Below are positions 1 through 11,344 of a stretch of 64,000 nucleotides of DNA, piece by piece. A program made the position numbers and the translations under genes. The notes below the pieces were generated by a model, which was not told where the DNA came from, made no database searches, and was given only the letters and a program-made list of their open reading frames with translations. The stretch's first letter is position 1; every line of letters begins with the position of its first letter. This DNA comes from Nannobrachium achirus (taxonomy: Eukaryota; Chordata; Actinopteri; Myctophiformes; Myctophidae): the NCBI GenBank assembly GCA_963921795.1, contig OY997643.1:13442043-13506042 (forward strand), written 5' to 3'.

Positions 1-487
1 CTGTGGTTCCCCTGACACATCACTGTGACGTCACTGTGATGTCAGGGGAACCACTCTAACAGAATTCCTTTTATGCCCATACATGGAGATCCCTGGTGTC
101 ATCAATATTAAGCCCTTATGGAGGCCATATGGACATACCACACTAACAGAATCCATATATGGCCAAGACAGATGGCCAAGACAGCCCATATCTGTGTGGC
201 TGGTTCTACAGACAGGGATCTCCATGTATGGGCATAAAAGGGATTGTATGTATGATGTATGATGGCAGATGTCATAGACGTCATAGGACTTTCACATAAC
301 GAATAACTGAGTAAGCATGTTTGGGGCTCTCACAGCATACCTCCATATACGATACATGGATCTCCATATGGGTACCAGGGGTCTCCATATATGGGTAACT
401 TGTCCGATATACATCACTGGCCAGACGGCCAAGACATGGCGCGACCTCGCGAGGTTGCATGTCGCCCTGAGGCGTCTTACTAGTAAT
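1..487 (+). repeat. CArG-rich dispersed repeat, copy S1 (cut by window edge)
   Basis: This is one of several dispersed copies (also near 41.66-42.17, 50.37-50.71 and 63.29-63.65 kb). It opens with a TGACGTCA palindrome at 26-33, has CCATATATGG at 153-162 and 385-394, and ends with the shared GGCGTCTTACTAGTA. A GCGACC/GGTTGC small palindrome lies near 440-456. No convincing coding potential is visible. It is probably a non-autonomous transposon, but I cannot see terminal inverted repeats that would name the superfamily. Confidence 0.7.
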
Positions 488-930
488 ATAGGGTTTAAGT
501 GGTTCAAGAACATCAACTACTCTGTTCTGTTGTGTGTACTGCGCAGTGCTCACATGCTTGATCCCGCCGCCATGGCATTGTGAACTCTAACTGTCTATGT
601 AATGGTGAGAAGAATCTCACCCTCGAGACCGGTTTCATGCATATCACATAAGTACTTTGATTGATGCGGTAAGACACTCAGCTCTTTAGGCGGTAAGTGT
701 TCCCTGATCCGTTGGGGGGGAGGGGGGGCCGTCGTTTCAGTATCAAATTATCGAGGGCATCGGCGAAGAATACCTCAGTGGCCACCTCGTGGAAAGGAGC
801 GCGGAGAAGAATATGTCTGGAATTAGCCTGAGCACCCTCTCCAACACCGAATCAATGAGGGAAGATTTACATGAGCCTGCAGAGATGAAGCTCTTCGCGT
901 CGTGCCTAGCAGATGTTACCCAACACCATG

Positions 931-931
<1 letters not shown>

Positions 932-982
<51 letters not shown>
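932..982. repeat. (CT)n microsatellite
   Basis: Uninterrupted CT dinucleotides of about 50 bp. The hAT MITE that starts at 982 appears to have inserted at the end of this array, so its 8-bp target duplication is itself CTCTCTCT. Confidence 0.95.
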
Positions 983-984
<2 letters not shown>

Positions 985-1515
985 GGGCGTCAATTGGGTA
1001 TGGCAGGGGTATGCAGCTGCCATACCCTGGGTCCAGGGGGGAAAATAAAAGTCACTGTTAAATATATATCCATGAATGTCTCTTTTTCTATCTGTGCTGG
1101 TTATTATGTTGTTAAATTACAGTAAAATAACTACAAATGCAAGATTTAACAAAATGGTCACTTTGACAAGGTATTATAATTAATTATATATTCTCCACAC
1201 TTTTATTCTCCCCATCTTGACAGAATGGTATATTCCCAGGTTCCGCAGGTCAGCTGCACAGGTGCAATGCATTATTGTTAATTGTGGCACGTTTACTAAC
1301 ATGCCAAGTTTAGCTGCACTTGAACAACCGTTCCAGGCTGCCATATCCAGCCCAAGAAACCGTAGAAACGGGGGGAGAAACTGAATGTACTTCTTAAAAT
1401 GAATGTATCACGCCTGTTGCTAAGGTATGGCAACATGACTGGTGTCTTGCTTCGCGCGCGTGCAAGACACCAGTCATGTTGCCATACCTTAGCTTTTTCT
1501 GAACTGACGCCACTG
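982..1515 (+). mobile_element. hAT-A MITE, copy 1
   Basis: Termini are CAGGGGCGTCA and TGACGCCACTG, flanked by CTCTCTCT on both sides (974-981 and 1516-1523), the 8-bp duplication expected of hAT elements. In a CT array that duplication is weak evidence by itself, but the second copy at 14997-15558 has a unique one. The body aligns with copy 2 (shared TTCCCAGGTTCCGCAGG and GCAATGCATT stretches). Near its 3' end this copy holds a 75-bp palindrome (1419-1493) that copy 2 lacks. No transposase frame remains. Confidence 0.8.
1419..1493. repeat. 75-bp palindrome inside hAT-A copy 1
   Basis: Arms begin GCTAAGGTATGGCAACATG and end with the exact complement, around a loop rich in CGCG. It lies in the 3' half of hAT-A copy 1. 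Its outer arm (TATGGC/GCCATA) resembles the element's own terminal region, suggesting it arose by inverted copying of element sequence. It is unrelated to the GATCTACAAGC hairpins. Confidence 0.85.
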
Positions 1516-1556
1516 CTCTCTCTCTCTCCCCCCCTCTCTCTCTCTCTCTCTCTTTC

Positions 1557-2090
1557 TCTACCTCTGCTTTCTCTACTAACCCGCTCTCTTCCAATCTCAT
1601 TTCCTCTCTTTCGAGCCTAGATTTTCTAACGTTGGTGGTAGCGCTAGTAATTTATCGGAAGCCAGATATGAGTGCTTGTAAGGTCTTATACGGGGGCTCT
1701 CGTGAACAGATCAGCTCATCCTGAGGTGAATTGGATGTAGAGTGGAATGACCTCATGGGTACCTTTCTGGGAGTCTATGTGAGGACACTCAGTAATGGGG
1801 TCCTTACAGATGGGATGTTGGAATGGTGGTAAAAAAAAAAGAGACACATTTTTCCTTTTTGCCGGCGAAGACTGGGGGATTGTGTGCGGAAACTGCCGAT
1901 ATAGGAACTTTTTCTTCTCATGCATGCAAAGGCTACTAATAATGATCACTCAAAGCATGAATTGAAAATTAAACTTTGAACATGGTGTAAGACATTGAAG
2001 GGCTTTTTTAGATAATGGCTCTCTTTCATGGTGAGCCAGGGGGAGTCCAGACCCTGAGCCTGAGCCTATCCCAGTTCCACCATGGCCGTG
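1557..2090. other. Low-copy sequence, no feature seen
   Basis: A CT-rich tail to about 1600 is followed by roughly 500 bp without recognisable repeats, palindromes or credible reading frames. Confidence 0.5.
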
Positions 2091-3396
2091 TGCAAGTGAT
2101 GGAAAGCAAATAAGTACATTTACTCAAATACTGTGTACTTAAGTACATTTTCTTTTGTATTTTTTTACTGAGTTGTTTCCAATTTCCAATACTTTTACTC
2201 CACTATAGACAAATATTGTACTTTTACTCCACTGCAATTATTTGAAAAGCTGCGACCATCAGGTTGCAGTTACTATCAAAAACTCCACCGGCTGTCTGTC
2301 TTTCAGTCTGTCCATCACGTCACACTTTTGCCCCACTCATATCTCCGGCACGTTGCCCCTATCCATGCCAAACTTTGCACACACACTCCTTGGCTGCCAA
2401 ACCACAACCTCCACCCCTCATTCTCACAGGGCCCTCTTCTAGCACCACCATGAGGCCGATTCTTACAAAACACATTTTTGGACACTGCTCCTACAGATTT
2501 TGCCCTAAAATCACGTGAAACGGTACACAGTATCTCTAAAGTCATGTCATCAACATGGATCTGTCCCGTTTCTCATATTCCCTTCCTGATTGGCTACCAT
2601 TGCCTTCTAAAGTTTGTGTAAGCAACCTGACTGTCGCTTATCTCCCGATTTGGGAGTCTTACCGGTTACTTTGCATAATGAGTATTTTCAACTGTTACTT
2701 TAAGTACCAATTGATTACCAGTAAGACTCTAATCGGGAGATAAGCGACCGCCAGGTCACAGTGTGATTTTAGGCCAAAATGTGTAGGAGCAGTGTCCAAA
2801 AATGTGTTTGAAAAAATCGGCCTGATGGTGGCGCTATATGGGACAGATCCATGTTGATGACATGAGTGTAGAGCAAGTGTGTACCGATTTGCGAGATTTT
2901 AGGGCCAAATCTGTAGGAGTAGTGTCCAAAAATGTGTTTTAAAAAATCGGCCTGAAGGTGGCGCTATATGGGACAGATCCATGTTGATGACATGAGTGTA
3001 AGTAAACATACTGTGTAGCTATTTGCGTGATTTTAGGGCCAAATCTGTAGGAGCAGTGTCCAAAAATGTGTTTTGCAAGAATCGGCCTCATGGTGGCGCT
3101 AGAAGAGGGCCATGTGAGTTGTGGTTTGGCAGGCAAGGAGTGTGTGTGCAAAATTTGGCATGGATTGGGGCAACGGTTGCGGAGATATGAGCAGGGCAAA
3201 AGTGTGACGTGTGACGTGTGACTGACTGACTGACGGACTGACTGACTGACTGACGGACGGACGGACAGCCGGTGGAGGTTTTGATAGTAAATGCGACCTG
3301 ACGGTCGCAACAATACTTTTGTACTTTTACTCAAATACATTTTACTTGTAACGGAGTGTTTCTACAACAGTACATCGTATGTGAGTTCTTTTCCCA
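2091..3396. mobile_element. ACTTTTACTC-type MITE interrupted by nested GCGACC-ended repeats
   Basis: The flanks carry the teleost-type repeat text AAGTACATTTACTCAAATAC (2115 on) and ACTTTTACTCAAATACATTT (3311 on), ending near TTCTTTTCCCACCGC. The two parts look like one element split by an insertion of about 1 kb (2250-3306) whose ends are GCGACC/GGTTGC-type palindromes. A degraded related copy lies near 10718-10876. Superfamily uncertain; boundaries approximate. Confidence 0.5.
2250..3306. repeat. Inverted pair of U-family repeats (GCGACC ends)
   Basis: Two copies of the same repeat lie head to head. The left copy (2250-2640, minus) and right copy (2735-3306, plus) share AAATCTGTAGGAGCAGTGTC and CCAAAAATGTGTTTT in opposite orientations. 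The centre (2634-2749) is a foldback with arms containing TTATCTCCCGATT and AATCGGGAGATAA. The right copy has an internal partial tandem duplication and ends in (GACT)n/(GACG)n. Translated reading frames here are repeat artefacts. Confidence 0.7.
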
Positions 3397-3665
3397 CCGC
3401 TAGCTGTGTGTGTGTGAGTTTGCAAGAAGGGCATATTATGGATGGATCTGTGACTTCTGTGGTGTATGGATTGCGGGCCCCGAGCGTGGAGGAAGTGATT
3501 GTCATTGGTCGGGGGGGAAGATTTGGCGGATCAATCCCCTGTCCTCTGTCCAATGACTGCCATCGATCACTGGTTACCTAGCCGCCTCCAGCAGGGTCCT
3601 ATAGGTGCCATCCTATCCTGCAATGAACCCCGTCTGACATTTTCATCAGCGCTATACGGTGTTCT

Positions 3666-3666
<1 letters not shown>

Positions 3667-3734
<68 letters not shown>

Positions 3735-3749
3735 TGCGTGCGTGTGTGT
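3667..3749. repeat. (GT)n then (GCGT)n microsatellite
   Basis: Compound array: GT dinucleotides followed by GCGT tetranucleotides. Confidence 0.95.
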
Positions 3750-3836
3750 CCAAGCATCTGCACGTCTGTCTAGTGTGTACAGTATGTACACGTGCATGGC
3801 GGTGATATGATAGGCCTGTCACCATTTTGGCCATGG

Positions 3837-4080
3837 TTTGTCAGTCCGTCAGTCAGTCCCTCCGTCTGTCCGTCACGTCACACTTTTTCCCCTACTCTTA
3901 TCTCTGCCATGCACCGTTGCCCCTATCGATGCCAAACAAATCACAACCTCCGCCCTGATTTTACACATGGCCCTCTTCTAGCACCACCATGAGGCAGATT
4001 TTTGCAAAACACATTTTTGGACACTGCTCCTACAGATTTTGGCCTAAAATCATGCAAAGCGGTACACAGTATCTCTAAAG
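3837..4080 (-). repeat. U-family repeat fragment
   Basis: Minus-oriented partial copy of the repeat at 2250-3306, recognisable from AGACTGACGG-like ends, the GAGGCAGATTTTTGCAAAAC stretch and GGACACTGCTCCTACAG. It is truncated at both ends. Confidence 0.7.
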
Positions 4081-4192
4081 TATATGTCAGTCAACTCTTT
4101 ATATATTTCAGTTATTTGTTCTGTGCAATTTATAGAAATAATGTTCCATGCCAGATAACACTATTATATGATGCGTATGCATGCCAGCCAGA

Positions 4193-4368
<176 letters not shown>

Positions 4369-4787
4369 ATGTGCGTGCATGCTTGCGTGCGTGCGTGTGC
4401 TTGCCATCATCACCAGCCTCTTGGCTTATACTGGAAGGGGATTTTGTGTCACTTGTACGAGTTCCAACAAATTGTCTTTGCTGAATTACGTTGATCCATA
4501 TGAGGGCACATGTATTTGTTTACTGTGGGACTTACTGTATTTACACGAATGCAAATGCAAAATGGAAGTTGGGGGAAGCGAGACATGTCGCTTGTTTTCT
4601 ATTCATTGTCAGACCTTCTGAAGAACAGAAAAATTAGTCTTGAGAGACTAGGATACAGGTGAAGATTGGGCATTGATTGATTGATTGATTGTATTGAAGA
4701 ATTTATTAGAAGATTGCAATAGCAAAAAGTACAGTTTCATGACAGCACAAACCACTGGTACAAGGTCAGCTAAAAGGAGATCATAAA

Positions 4788-5038
4788 TGGTGCATTTATT
4801 TAGCGCTTTTATCCAAGGCGCGTTACATAGATTGTGCATTACATTCACCCACACATTCATACACCAGTGGCGGAGGAAACCATGCAAGGCACCAACCTGC
4901 TCACCGGGAGCAATTAGGGGTTCAGAGTCTTGCTCAAGGACTCTTCGACATTAACTCTGGGGGAGCCCGGATTCGAACTGGGAACCCTTCTCGCTCTAAT
5001 AACGGTTTCTCTACCCCTGAGCTACAGTATGCCGCCCC
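4788..5038 (-). mobile_element. tRNA-derived SINE (V-SINE-like), copy 1
   Basis: Read on the minus strand, it begins with a tRNA-like head (GGCGGCATACTGTAGCTCAG, then a box B GTTCGAATCC). A conserved-domain-like GAGCAAGACTCTGAACCCC follows, and the tail resembles AAAAGCGCTAAATAAATGCA. This order matches vertebrate V-SINE-type elements. It is not a functional tRNA gene: the anticodon arm is not intact and the SINE body is fused behind it. Confidence 0.75.
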
Positions 5039-5259
5039 ATAGTAAGCTTTACGGCTTATTTACACAAGAACCACTTCATGTATCTCATATAACATTGAAA
5101 GACAGACGGATAGATACTGTACCGTACGGATAGATCAGTTAGGGTATATGTGGATGTGGAATGAATTTAAGTCAACGCAAAACCAACATGATGTGTGTGT
5201 TTGTGTGCGTGTGATGGTAGCAGCAGTGCATGGCATGGATCAGTGTATATGATAGGGCA

Positions 5260-5520
5260 TTAACGACTTGTGATTTTTGCAAGTCGACTCGACTTGGTAA
5301 AAAGTTGAGTTGAAGTCGACTTTATCATTTGATGACGTCATTGCATCACACACGACCCCATGCTCACAACGCCTCGCGTTGCGAGGCGTTGTGAGCATGT
5401 AGATCAGCTATTTTCACAATAGAAAGTTTTTTTTTGTTTTACTTCGACTTTCGACTTTCTCTGGTGGGAGTCGACTTGTGTAATGAAGTCGACTGAGTCG
5501 ACTTGTCAAAAACTGAATTT
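5260..5520. mobile_element. AGTCGAC-rich MITE with central hairpin
   Basis: Ends share TTGCAAGTCGACTCGAC and GAGTCGACTTGTCAAAAA. The centre is a hairpin (5359-5399) with both arms reading CATGCTCACAACGCC, a variant of the GATCTACAAGC hairpin. Only its right side continues into the usual GTAGATCAGCTATTTTCACA. Its superfamily is not clear. Confidence 0.55.
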
Positions 5521-5545
5521 CCCTTGTGGGATGATGTAGGTAAAT

Positions 5546-5924
5546 TCTTCTTCTTCATATGAGGGGGCCTGGCTGAAAGGCAATCCATACGGTGCAGAAG
5601 CCTGCTATGTGTCTATATGCTCTGCGCTGGCTGTCTACCTCCGACAGACAGACAGACAGACCGTGGGCACCACACCACGCCACGCCACACTCTGTACCTC
5701 GCTGTCTGTCACGAACGGAGGAACAGATGAACGCCCGAAGTCCTTGAGCGAGCACACAGCTGATGCATCGCTCAGAATCCAGAGAACTGTAATGCCGGTG
5801 GCGTACATTCTTCAGCAAACGAAGACTCACTAATTTGAGAGTGAGCTATCAGTGCCGAACAGCTGTGCCTGAGCTATTTGTGCCAATACGCCAACTATCT
5901 CATTTTCATATTCTTTTCAGACAT
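5546..5924. other. Low-copy sequence, no feature seen
   Basis: Apart from a short (CAGA)n at 5643-5660 I see no repeat or credible coding frame. Confidence 0.5.
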
Positions 5925-6399
5925 TTAACTCTCAAATACCTGGAACGCGCCCGAGTCGCGTTAGATCTGAACCACTTTAACCATTGTTTTATGCTTTAAC
6001 TATTGAAAAATAGCAGATATACAAGCTCACAGCGCGGCACTCGGTGCCGCGAGCTTGTAGATCTGCTATTTTTTTTAAATCTTGAAAATGTGTGCAAGTC
6101 TTTGAATATCTTTGACCCGACTTCTAAATCCTTCCTCTAAATCAGCTGTTCTCAAACTTTTTCATGTCAAGGACCCCCAAAATTACATTTTCTCTGCCCC
6201 ATCTCAAAATATGTTGTTCCAGGGACCCCCCAGAAGCAGAGATTTGAGTTACAAAAATGTGCACGCATTTTCAAGATTTTTCAAAAATAGCAGATCTACA
6301 AGCTCGCAGCGCGGCACTCGGTGCCGCGCTGTGAGCTTGTATATCTGCTATTTTTCAATAGTTAAAGCATTCAATAATTCTACGCCCTAAATGGGTTAA
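5925..6399 (-). mobile_element. TTAA hairpin MITE (P family), copy P1
   Basis: TTAA lies at both ends (5925-5928, 6396-6399). Subterminal regions are inverted relative to each other, and each carries a hairpin (6006-6072 and 6283-6355) with arms ATAGCAGAT..TACAAGC. The middle holds TTCTCAAACTTTTTCATGTC and GACCCCC text shared by every copy. The left end is of subfamily B (ACGCGCCCGAGTCGCGTT). TTAA target sites and CCC-like termini in other copies suggest piggyBac-type mobilisation. No transposase is present. Confidence 0.85.
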
Positions 6400-6956
6400 C
6401 ACCTTTTTCTAAACGACAAGCTCTTGTGCAGATGGAATCCAGCTGCTGCAGAAGGGGGCATTTGTTGGAGCACAGGGTTGGGAGAATGTTCGCTGTGTCC
6501 GTATTTTTTTGTTTTGTTGCACGCACACAGCATATGCCAAAGGCCCACGTTGTAAACATTTCCCAGGAAGACAGATCTAATTTATGATGAAGGGCAATAT
6601 CACACAGCCACACTGTATAGAATTTCACTATCAACACTGTTATTATGTCTCGCCTTCTCTCTCTCTCTCTCGTCGCAGGGCGGAGACATTTTAAGCGCTG
6701 TATTGTTGTCTTATCTCGTCACACTTGTAAATCCTTTTTTTTTGTAGGTTAGGCTTTAATAGTGACAATATCTCTTCGCCCCCCTTCCCCCCACTCCCAG
6801 TACCTCACAGATAGGAGATTACACATCTCACCCTGAGCATCAGACAGAAACTAATCTGCTTTGCGTGTGTGAGATATTATTACTTTTTTGAAGGTGGCCT
6901 GGTCCAGATATTGCGTGTTTAACTTGTAAAAATCAGACCCTGACTGGGACCTGTAA

Positions 6957-6958
6957 GA

Positions 6959-7006
<48 letters not shown>

Positions 7007-7011
7007 CACAC
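6957..7011. repeat. (GCAC)n microsatellite
   Basis: About 13 tandem GCAC units. Confidence 0.95.
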
Positions 7012-7252
7012 GTTGAATACTTAAACTGCACGTGGTACATTCAGACGTCATAAAAGGACAACACAAAAAGGTCCTAGGGACTGCTTTCCATTGTGTTCCT
7101 GTGTACCGGTATTAAATTCATCAACATAGCATAACAAAAACTAATCAACAAATACAAAACACTGTACAAAGGAGACAGCTCCTCTCTGTGGGAATTTGCA
7201 TTTACCTCCTGATAGATGGTTTTTCAGGTCAGTTTTGTCAGAGATCCGCGAT

Positions 7253-7567
7253 TTAATAATAATAATAATGGATTGCATTTTTATAGCGCTTTTCTAAGCA
7301 AGTTGCGAACTCAAAGCGCTTCACAATGGTCCATTCATTCAAACACTGGGAAGTGAAGCGGCGAACAGTCGACGCCAGCGTCCTCACTTCCCACATTCAC
7401 GCACCAATGGTGGCAAGCTTGCGCCAACCAACTCATTGGGGGCAACGTGGGGTTCAGTGTCTTGCCCAAGGACACTTTCGACATGTGGACAGGAAGAGCC
7501 GGGATTTGAACCACCAACCCACGGATCATTGGCCAACCCACTCTACCTCCTGTGCCACAGCCGCCCC
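7253..7567 (-). mobile_element. tRNA-derived SINE (V-SINE-like), copy 2, nearly complete
   Basis: On the minus strand it reads: a tRNA-like head (GGGGCGGCTGTGGCACAGGA with a box B-like GTTCAAATCCCGG), then the conserved TCCTTGGGCAAGACACTGAA, then AAAGCGCTTTGAGTTCGCAA, AAAAGCGCTATAAAAATGCA and an (ATT)n tail (the TAATAATAATAA at 7253). Head, central domain and tail in this order are diagnostic of a V-SINE-like element. About 315 bp, close to full length. Confidence 0.85.
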
Positions 7568-8140
7568 TTACATCTTTGCGAGAGAGAGAGAGAGAGAGGA
7601 AGGGAGACACGATCTTACACACATAAAGATGCACGCATGCACGCAACAAGTGTCAAAAACGGATGTGTCATTCATTCTGGTGTTTCATATCCATCACAGG
7701 GCCATTCACATGCAGGCTACAGTTTAGGATCCAAGTATAGAGAATGTTAAATGGCAAGATAAGCACAGGTCTTATCAGAGTAAGTGTGATAAGCATCCCA
7801 CTAAGTGCTCCATGGTTTCCATTTTCTCTGTGAAATCAGCGGAGCTCTAAGTGGAAGAATGAATATTTAATCTCCGCGGTGAGAGTTCGGCTCAGACCTC
7901 ACTGGCTGGTGGTGAATGCATCAAACTGCATGACAGTATCAATCCGACCTTGCACACCACGACTCGCCGTTCACTGCATACATAATTGGCTCCTTCTCTA
8001 AGGCAGTAGGATTTTTTTTTCTGACAATATTACCATGACACTCCCCATGGAGTCCATATTGAACTTGTCATTATCCATTGTGTAGGCACGCGCACGCACA
8101 CATACGTGTACGCGAGCACACACGCGCGCGCGCGCGCGCA
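7568..8140. other. Low-copy sequence with short GA tract
   Basis: Contains (GA)n at 7580-7598 and a mixed CA/CG tract at 8085-8142 (GCGCGCGCGC). No gene signal seen. Confidence 0.5.
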
Positions 8141-8144
8141 TGTC

Positions 8145-8460
8145 TCTGAATGTCCAATTGAGTGAGACTCACAGTGTTGATCATAAGTAATTACAGCATT
8201 AGCATGTGAATGGCTCGTTTCCATTAGCCCTGAATCAGAAGCTGTCAACAGGGCATATGTGCTTACAGTACAGACGGTCACATGGAAGTGTGATGACCTG
8301 CCAAGGCATTAGCTCCTTTGGCTCCGGAGTGTATGCTGAAGTGGCGGCTAATAAGAGCCCCGCCATTACAAACGAGTGTGGATAATTGCTGCGGAGAGTT
8401 TGAGATGTAATGACAAATGACAGGTCAATGCTTACAGGAAATGATACTGGGGGAACAAAT
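8145..8460. promoter_or_regulatory. Candidate conserved non-coding element
   Basis: About 315 bp free of repeats, of balanced composition, with homeodomain-type cores (AAGTAATTACAGCATTAGC near 8187; GGCTAATAAGAGCCC) and TGACAG/TGACAAATGACAGG sites (8409-8424) of the TALE/MEIS type. It stands out from the surrounding repeat-rich DNA. Conservation cannot be seen from one genome, so this is only a candidate enhancer. Confidence 0.25.
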
Positions 8461-8496
8461 ACGTTAATGGAGGGGTTCTTCTAACAAAGTAACATC

Positions 8497-8986
8497 CTAT
8501 AGAGGGTATGCGCATGACATCACTGTTGCTGGAAGTTATGTGGGAACACCTACTGAGTGGCAAAAAAACACATTTCTGCCATTGACAGCCCATACATCCA
8601 AACAGAAAAGTCCCATCTGATTGTATTAAATAATGTTAAACTCACCAACATTGCGGCTGTACTGAAAGCTTGAATTATCCTTTCTATCTGCAAAGTTTTT
8701 GTTACATAAAAATCCACCATAGGCATGTTATGAGCTACTTTCTGAGAAGACATTCTGTGCAGGTGATTATTTTTCCAAGTGTCAGAGTTTGGAAGCGCTC
8801 GTTTTCAACAACACAATGTCCTGCTCCCTCCTGCATTATGTGCAATTTAGAAACAGGTGGTATGCAGGACCGTTGAGTGATTTGCAACTAGCACTTCCAA
8901 ACTCCAATGCTCCATGCTGCTCAATGTTTTGCCACTCAGTCTAGATTAGGGGGGCGGGTCACAGTGGACGTGCATACCCTCTATAC
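8497..8986. mobile_element. MITE with TATAGAGGGTATGC inverted termini
   Basis: The left terminus TATAGAGGGTATGCGCATGA (8498 on) is matched in inverted orientation by ACGTGCATACCCTCTATA (ending 8985), and a GCCACTCA/TGAGTGGC pair lies further in. About 490 bp. Termini of this type are common in teleost genomes; the superfamily is not determined here. Open frames inside are short and unrecognised. Confidence 0.7.
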
Positions 8987-9287
8987 AGTAGTTACCCTAT
9001 CAAGAAAGCGCCGGCTGGGATAATGGTGCACTTTGATGGAAGGGCTGTTGGCTGTTGTTGTGCTGTTGGCACCAACAGACACATGGCAGCATGGTTACTC
9101 AAATATAAGTCACCGCTGTTCATTCTGTCCCAGTGAAACTGACATATTGCGCTGCAGTTTTAACTCAACCTTCCTTGTTAGGGTGACCACGGGACAAGTT
9201 CCAAAAAATATATAATTTGTCCCCTGTCCTGTACGGGAACAATGTCCCGCATTTAGTTGTTCACAGGGAAAAGAAGTTCCTTCAATG

Positions 9288-9479
9288 CAGTGGTTCTCAA
9301 AGTGGATTCCATGTACTCTGTGGGTTCCTTTATTGGTGTCTAAATTGACCCTTACAAGTCTGTAACTCTGGCAGTGTACAAATGGAATCAAATGAACCCT
9401 AACAGGTTCATTTGGTTCCATTTGTACACGGTCAGAGTTAAGGGGAGACCTTGAAATGTGAACATTCTGAGAAACACTG
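9288..9479. mobile_element. hAT MITE (hAT-F) with tidy internal hairpin
   Basis: Termini are CAGTGGTTCTCAAAGTGG and TTCTGAGAAACACTG. Flanks are CTTCAATG (9280-9287) and CTTTAATG (9480-9487), an 8-bp duplication with one mismatch. The interior is almost wholly a palindrome (9362-9440) whose arm contains GTACAAATGGAATCAAATG. A closely related hairpin occurs in a different MITE at 23.9 kb. Confidence 0.85.
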
Positions 9480-9487
9480 CTTTAATG

Positions 9488-9957
9488 CATCGTTCCAATT
9501 ACCCTCTTATTTAAATGTTTTTCTTTGGGAAAATGTCATTAATTGGAACAGAACATCATTGCTTAGAGAGAGAGAGAGAGAGTGAAAGGCTCTCAGCGTG
9601 AGCAGCAAACCGGACACATGGACCATCTTCATGATGGAGTTGTGTGCTCTGTTGCCATGGGTGAGAGAGATCTCAGTGACACCCAGAGGTACAGCTGTCA
9701 CAACAGAGCACTGCTCAACTCGAGCACGCCTCCAGTAAGTCACGTCTTCAACATCATCCCAGTCACCAGCGCTGTTGTCGAGAGACTGTTTTCCTTGATG
9801 GACTGATCAAAGGAACCGCCGCGGCGTTGATCTCAACAAAAGCAAAAAAAAAAAAAAAAACACAAGTGAAGGCAGACTACAGGTGCACATGCCAGGAGTT
9901 TTATTCACACCCCCGTAAGTCTGGAGACTTTTTTTTGGGGTGAAGCTATTTTAATGG
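9488..9957. other. Low-copy sequence with GA and A tracts
   Basis: Short GA array at 9567-9582 and A-run at 9845-9860. No other feature supported. Confidence 0.5.
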
Positions 9958-10019
9958 AAACTTAAACCCAATATAGGGGAAGGGGCCAACACCCCTTCCC
10001 CTATATTGGGTTTAAGTTG
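9958..10019. repeat. 62-bp palindrome
   Basis: Arms AACTTAAACCCAATATAGGG.. and the complement around CCAAC. Directly followed by TTAAAGGGATATTTCAC, which resembles the end of the TTAA MITEs at 13.56 and 57.24 kb. Confidence 0.85.
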
Positions 10020-10306
10020 TTAAAGGGATATTTCACTAAAAAAATAAAAATAAAAATAAAATGTCATTTTATCATCTAATCAGGCTTTTATGAAGACCCT
10101 GAACAGATTTAAATTTGCTTGATTCAATATTTAGATATTTGATGTAAATGCTATCAGTCCTCCTCCTCCAGGAGGACGGCCCCATACACACCCATTGTAA
10201 TTTCAAACTCCATTTTAACCATAGATTCATTAAAAACAGCCACTGGTGACTCATACTATACCCTCCTAATACGTACGTGAGCAGGCCGTGTTTTTTTTTT
10301 TTTTAT

Positions 10307-10393
10307 AACTTTTTCATTTATTTTTAATAATTCTTTGGGAAAATTGAAAAAGAAATACAATCAAAGATTATTAAAAATAAATGAAAAAAGTTT
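10307..10393. repeat. AT-rich inverted repeat
   Basis: Arms of about 33 bp: AACTTTTTCATTTATTTTTA at 10307 and its near-complement ending at 10393, with a 21-bp spacer. Likely the core of a foldback MITE that begins near 10020. Confidence 0.8.
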
Positions 10394-10717
10394 AAAGTGG
10401 GGGGGATAGGACTTCATTACGTTTACCTAAATTTTAACTTATCTGTAACTCAAATAGCCTTATTCATCAATGAATTTTTAGTTTATTTCTATGAAGCGCT
10501 GGATTTTAAGATGCGTTGTGCCCTTTGTGTTAACACTGGGAGTGTTGCATGTGTGTAGTTGAGTCATTTTGTGGAAATAGTTTTAAGAAACACATTTATT
10601 TGTTTCTGTGAGCGGCTGCTTTTGCAAGCTGCTGCCGCCCACGTTCGCGTTCTGCCCAGAAGACAACAGCGCGTGGAGACATCGATCACCACTCAATACT
10701 AGCGCTGGACGCTAAAC

Positions 10718-10876
10718 AAAGTACATTCACTCCAGTGCAGTACTTAAGTAAATGTTTTGAGTATCTGTGCTTTACTTGTGTATTTGTAATTTTTGTAAAC
10801 TTGTGACTTCCTCCACCACATTTCAAGACAAATATTGTACTATCGAGTCGATAGTACCGACTCCGCTACATTTCTA
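10718..10876. mobile_element. Degraded ACTTTTACTC-type MITE
   Basis: Contains AAAGTACATTCACTC, GTACTTAAGTAAATGTTTTG and GACTTCCTCCACCACATTTC, matching the element split across 2091-3396. Confidence 0.55.
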
Positions 10877-10959
10877 GGAGGAGAAAAGGCCTAGATTATG
10901 AACTGAATTATGAATGAAGCTCTTTGAAGATATCTGATGTACAAGCTCACAACAATTTA

Positions 10960-10961
<2 letters not shown>

Positions 10962-11026
<65 letters not shown>
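10962..11026. repeat. (CT)n microsatellite
   Basis: Pure CT array of about 65 bp. Confidence 0.95.
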
Positions 11027-11032
<6 letters not shown>

Positions 11033-11344
11033 TAAAATGGCCAAACATAAGTAGCCTACAGTATGTGCCAACACATCACACCATAATAAAAACACTATAT
11101 GAAATGTCGAGCAGCATTGCACTACACAGAACATTGCTGTGAACATGGCAGATGAAAGAGCCTGAACGGTTATAATAGCCTATATGAGCTCATGTTATTA
11201 ACATGACTTGACTTGAGTTAGTTGTGTGCGCGCACACACTGATGAGGTGCAATTATATTATCATGTTATATTGCTTAGTAGTGAATACTACTGGGTTGGG
11301 TTGCTAGATAGCGTCTGAATGCTGAGAACTTGGAGGTAAACACC

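Noticed and set aside
4960..5038. Functional tRNA gene
   Set aside because: The box B-like sequence belongs to a SINE head fused to a V-SINE-like body; the cloverleaf does not close.
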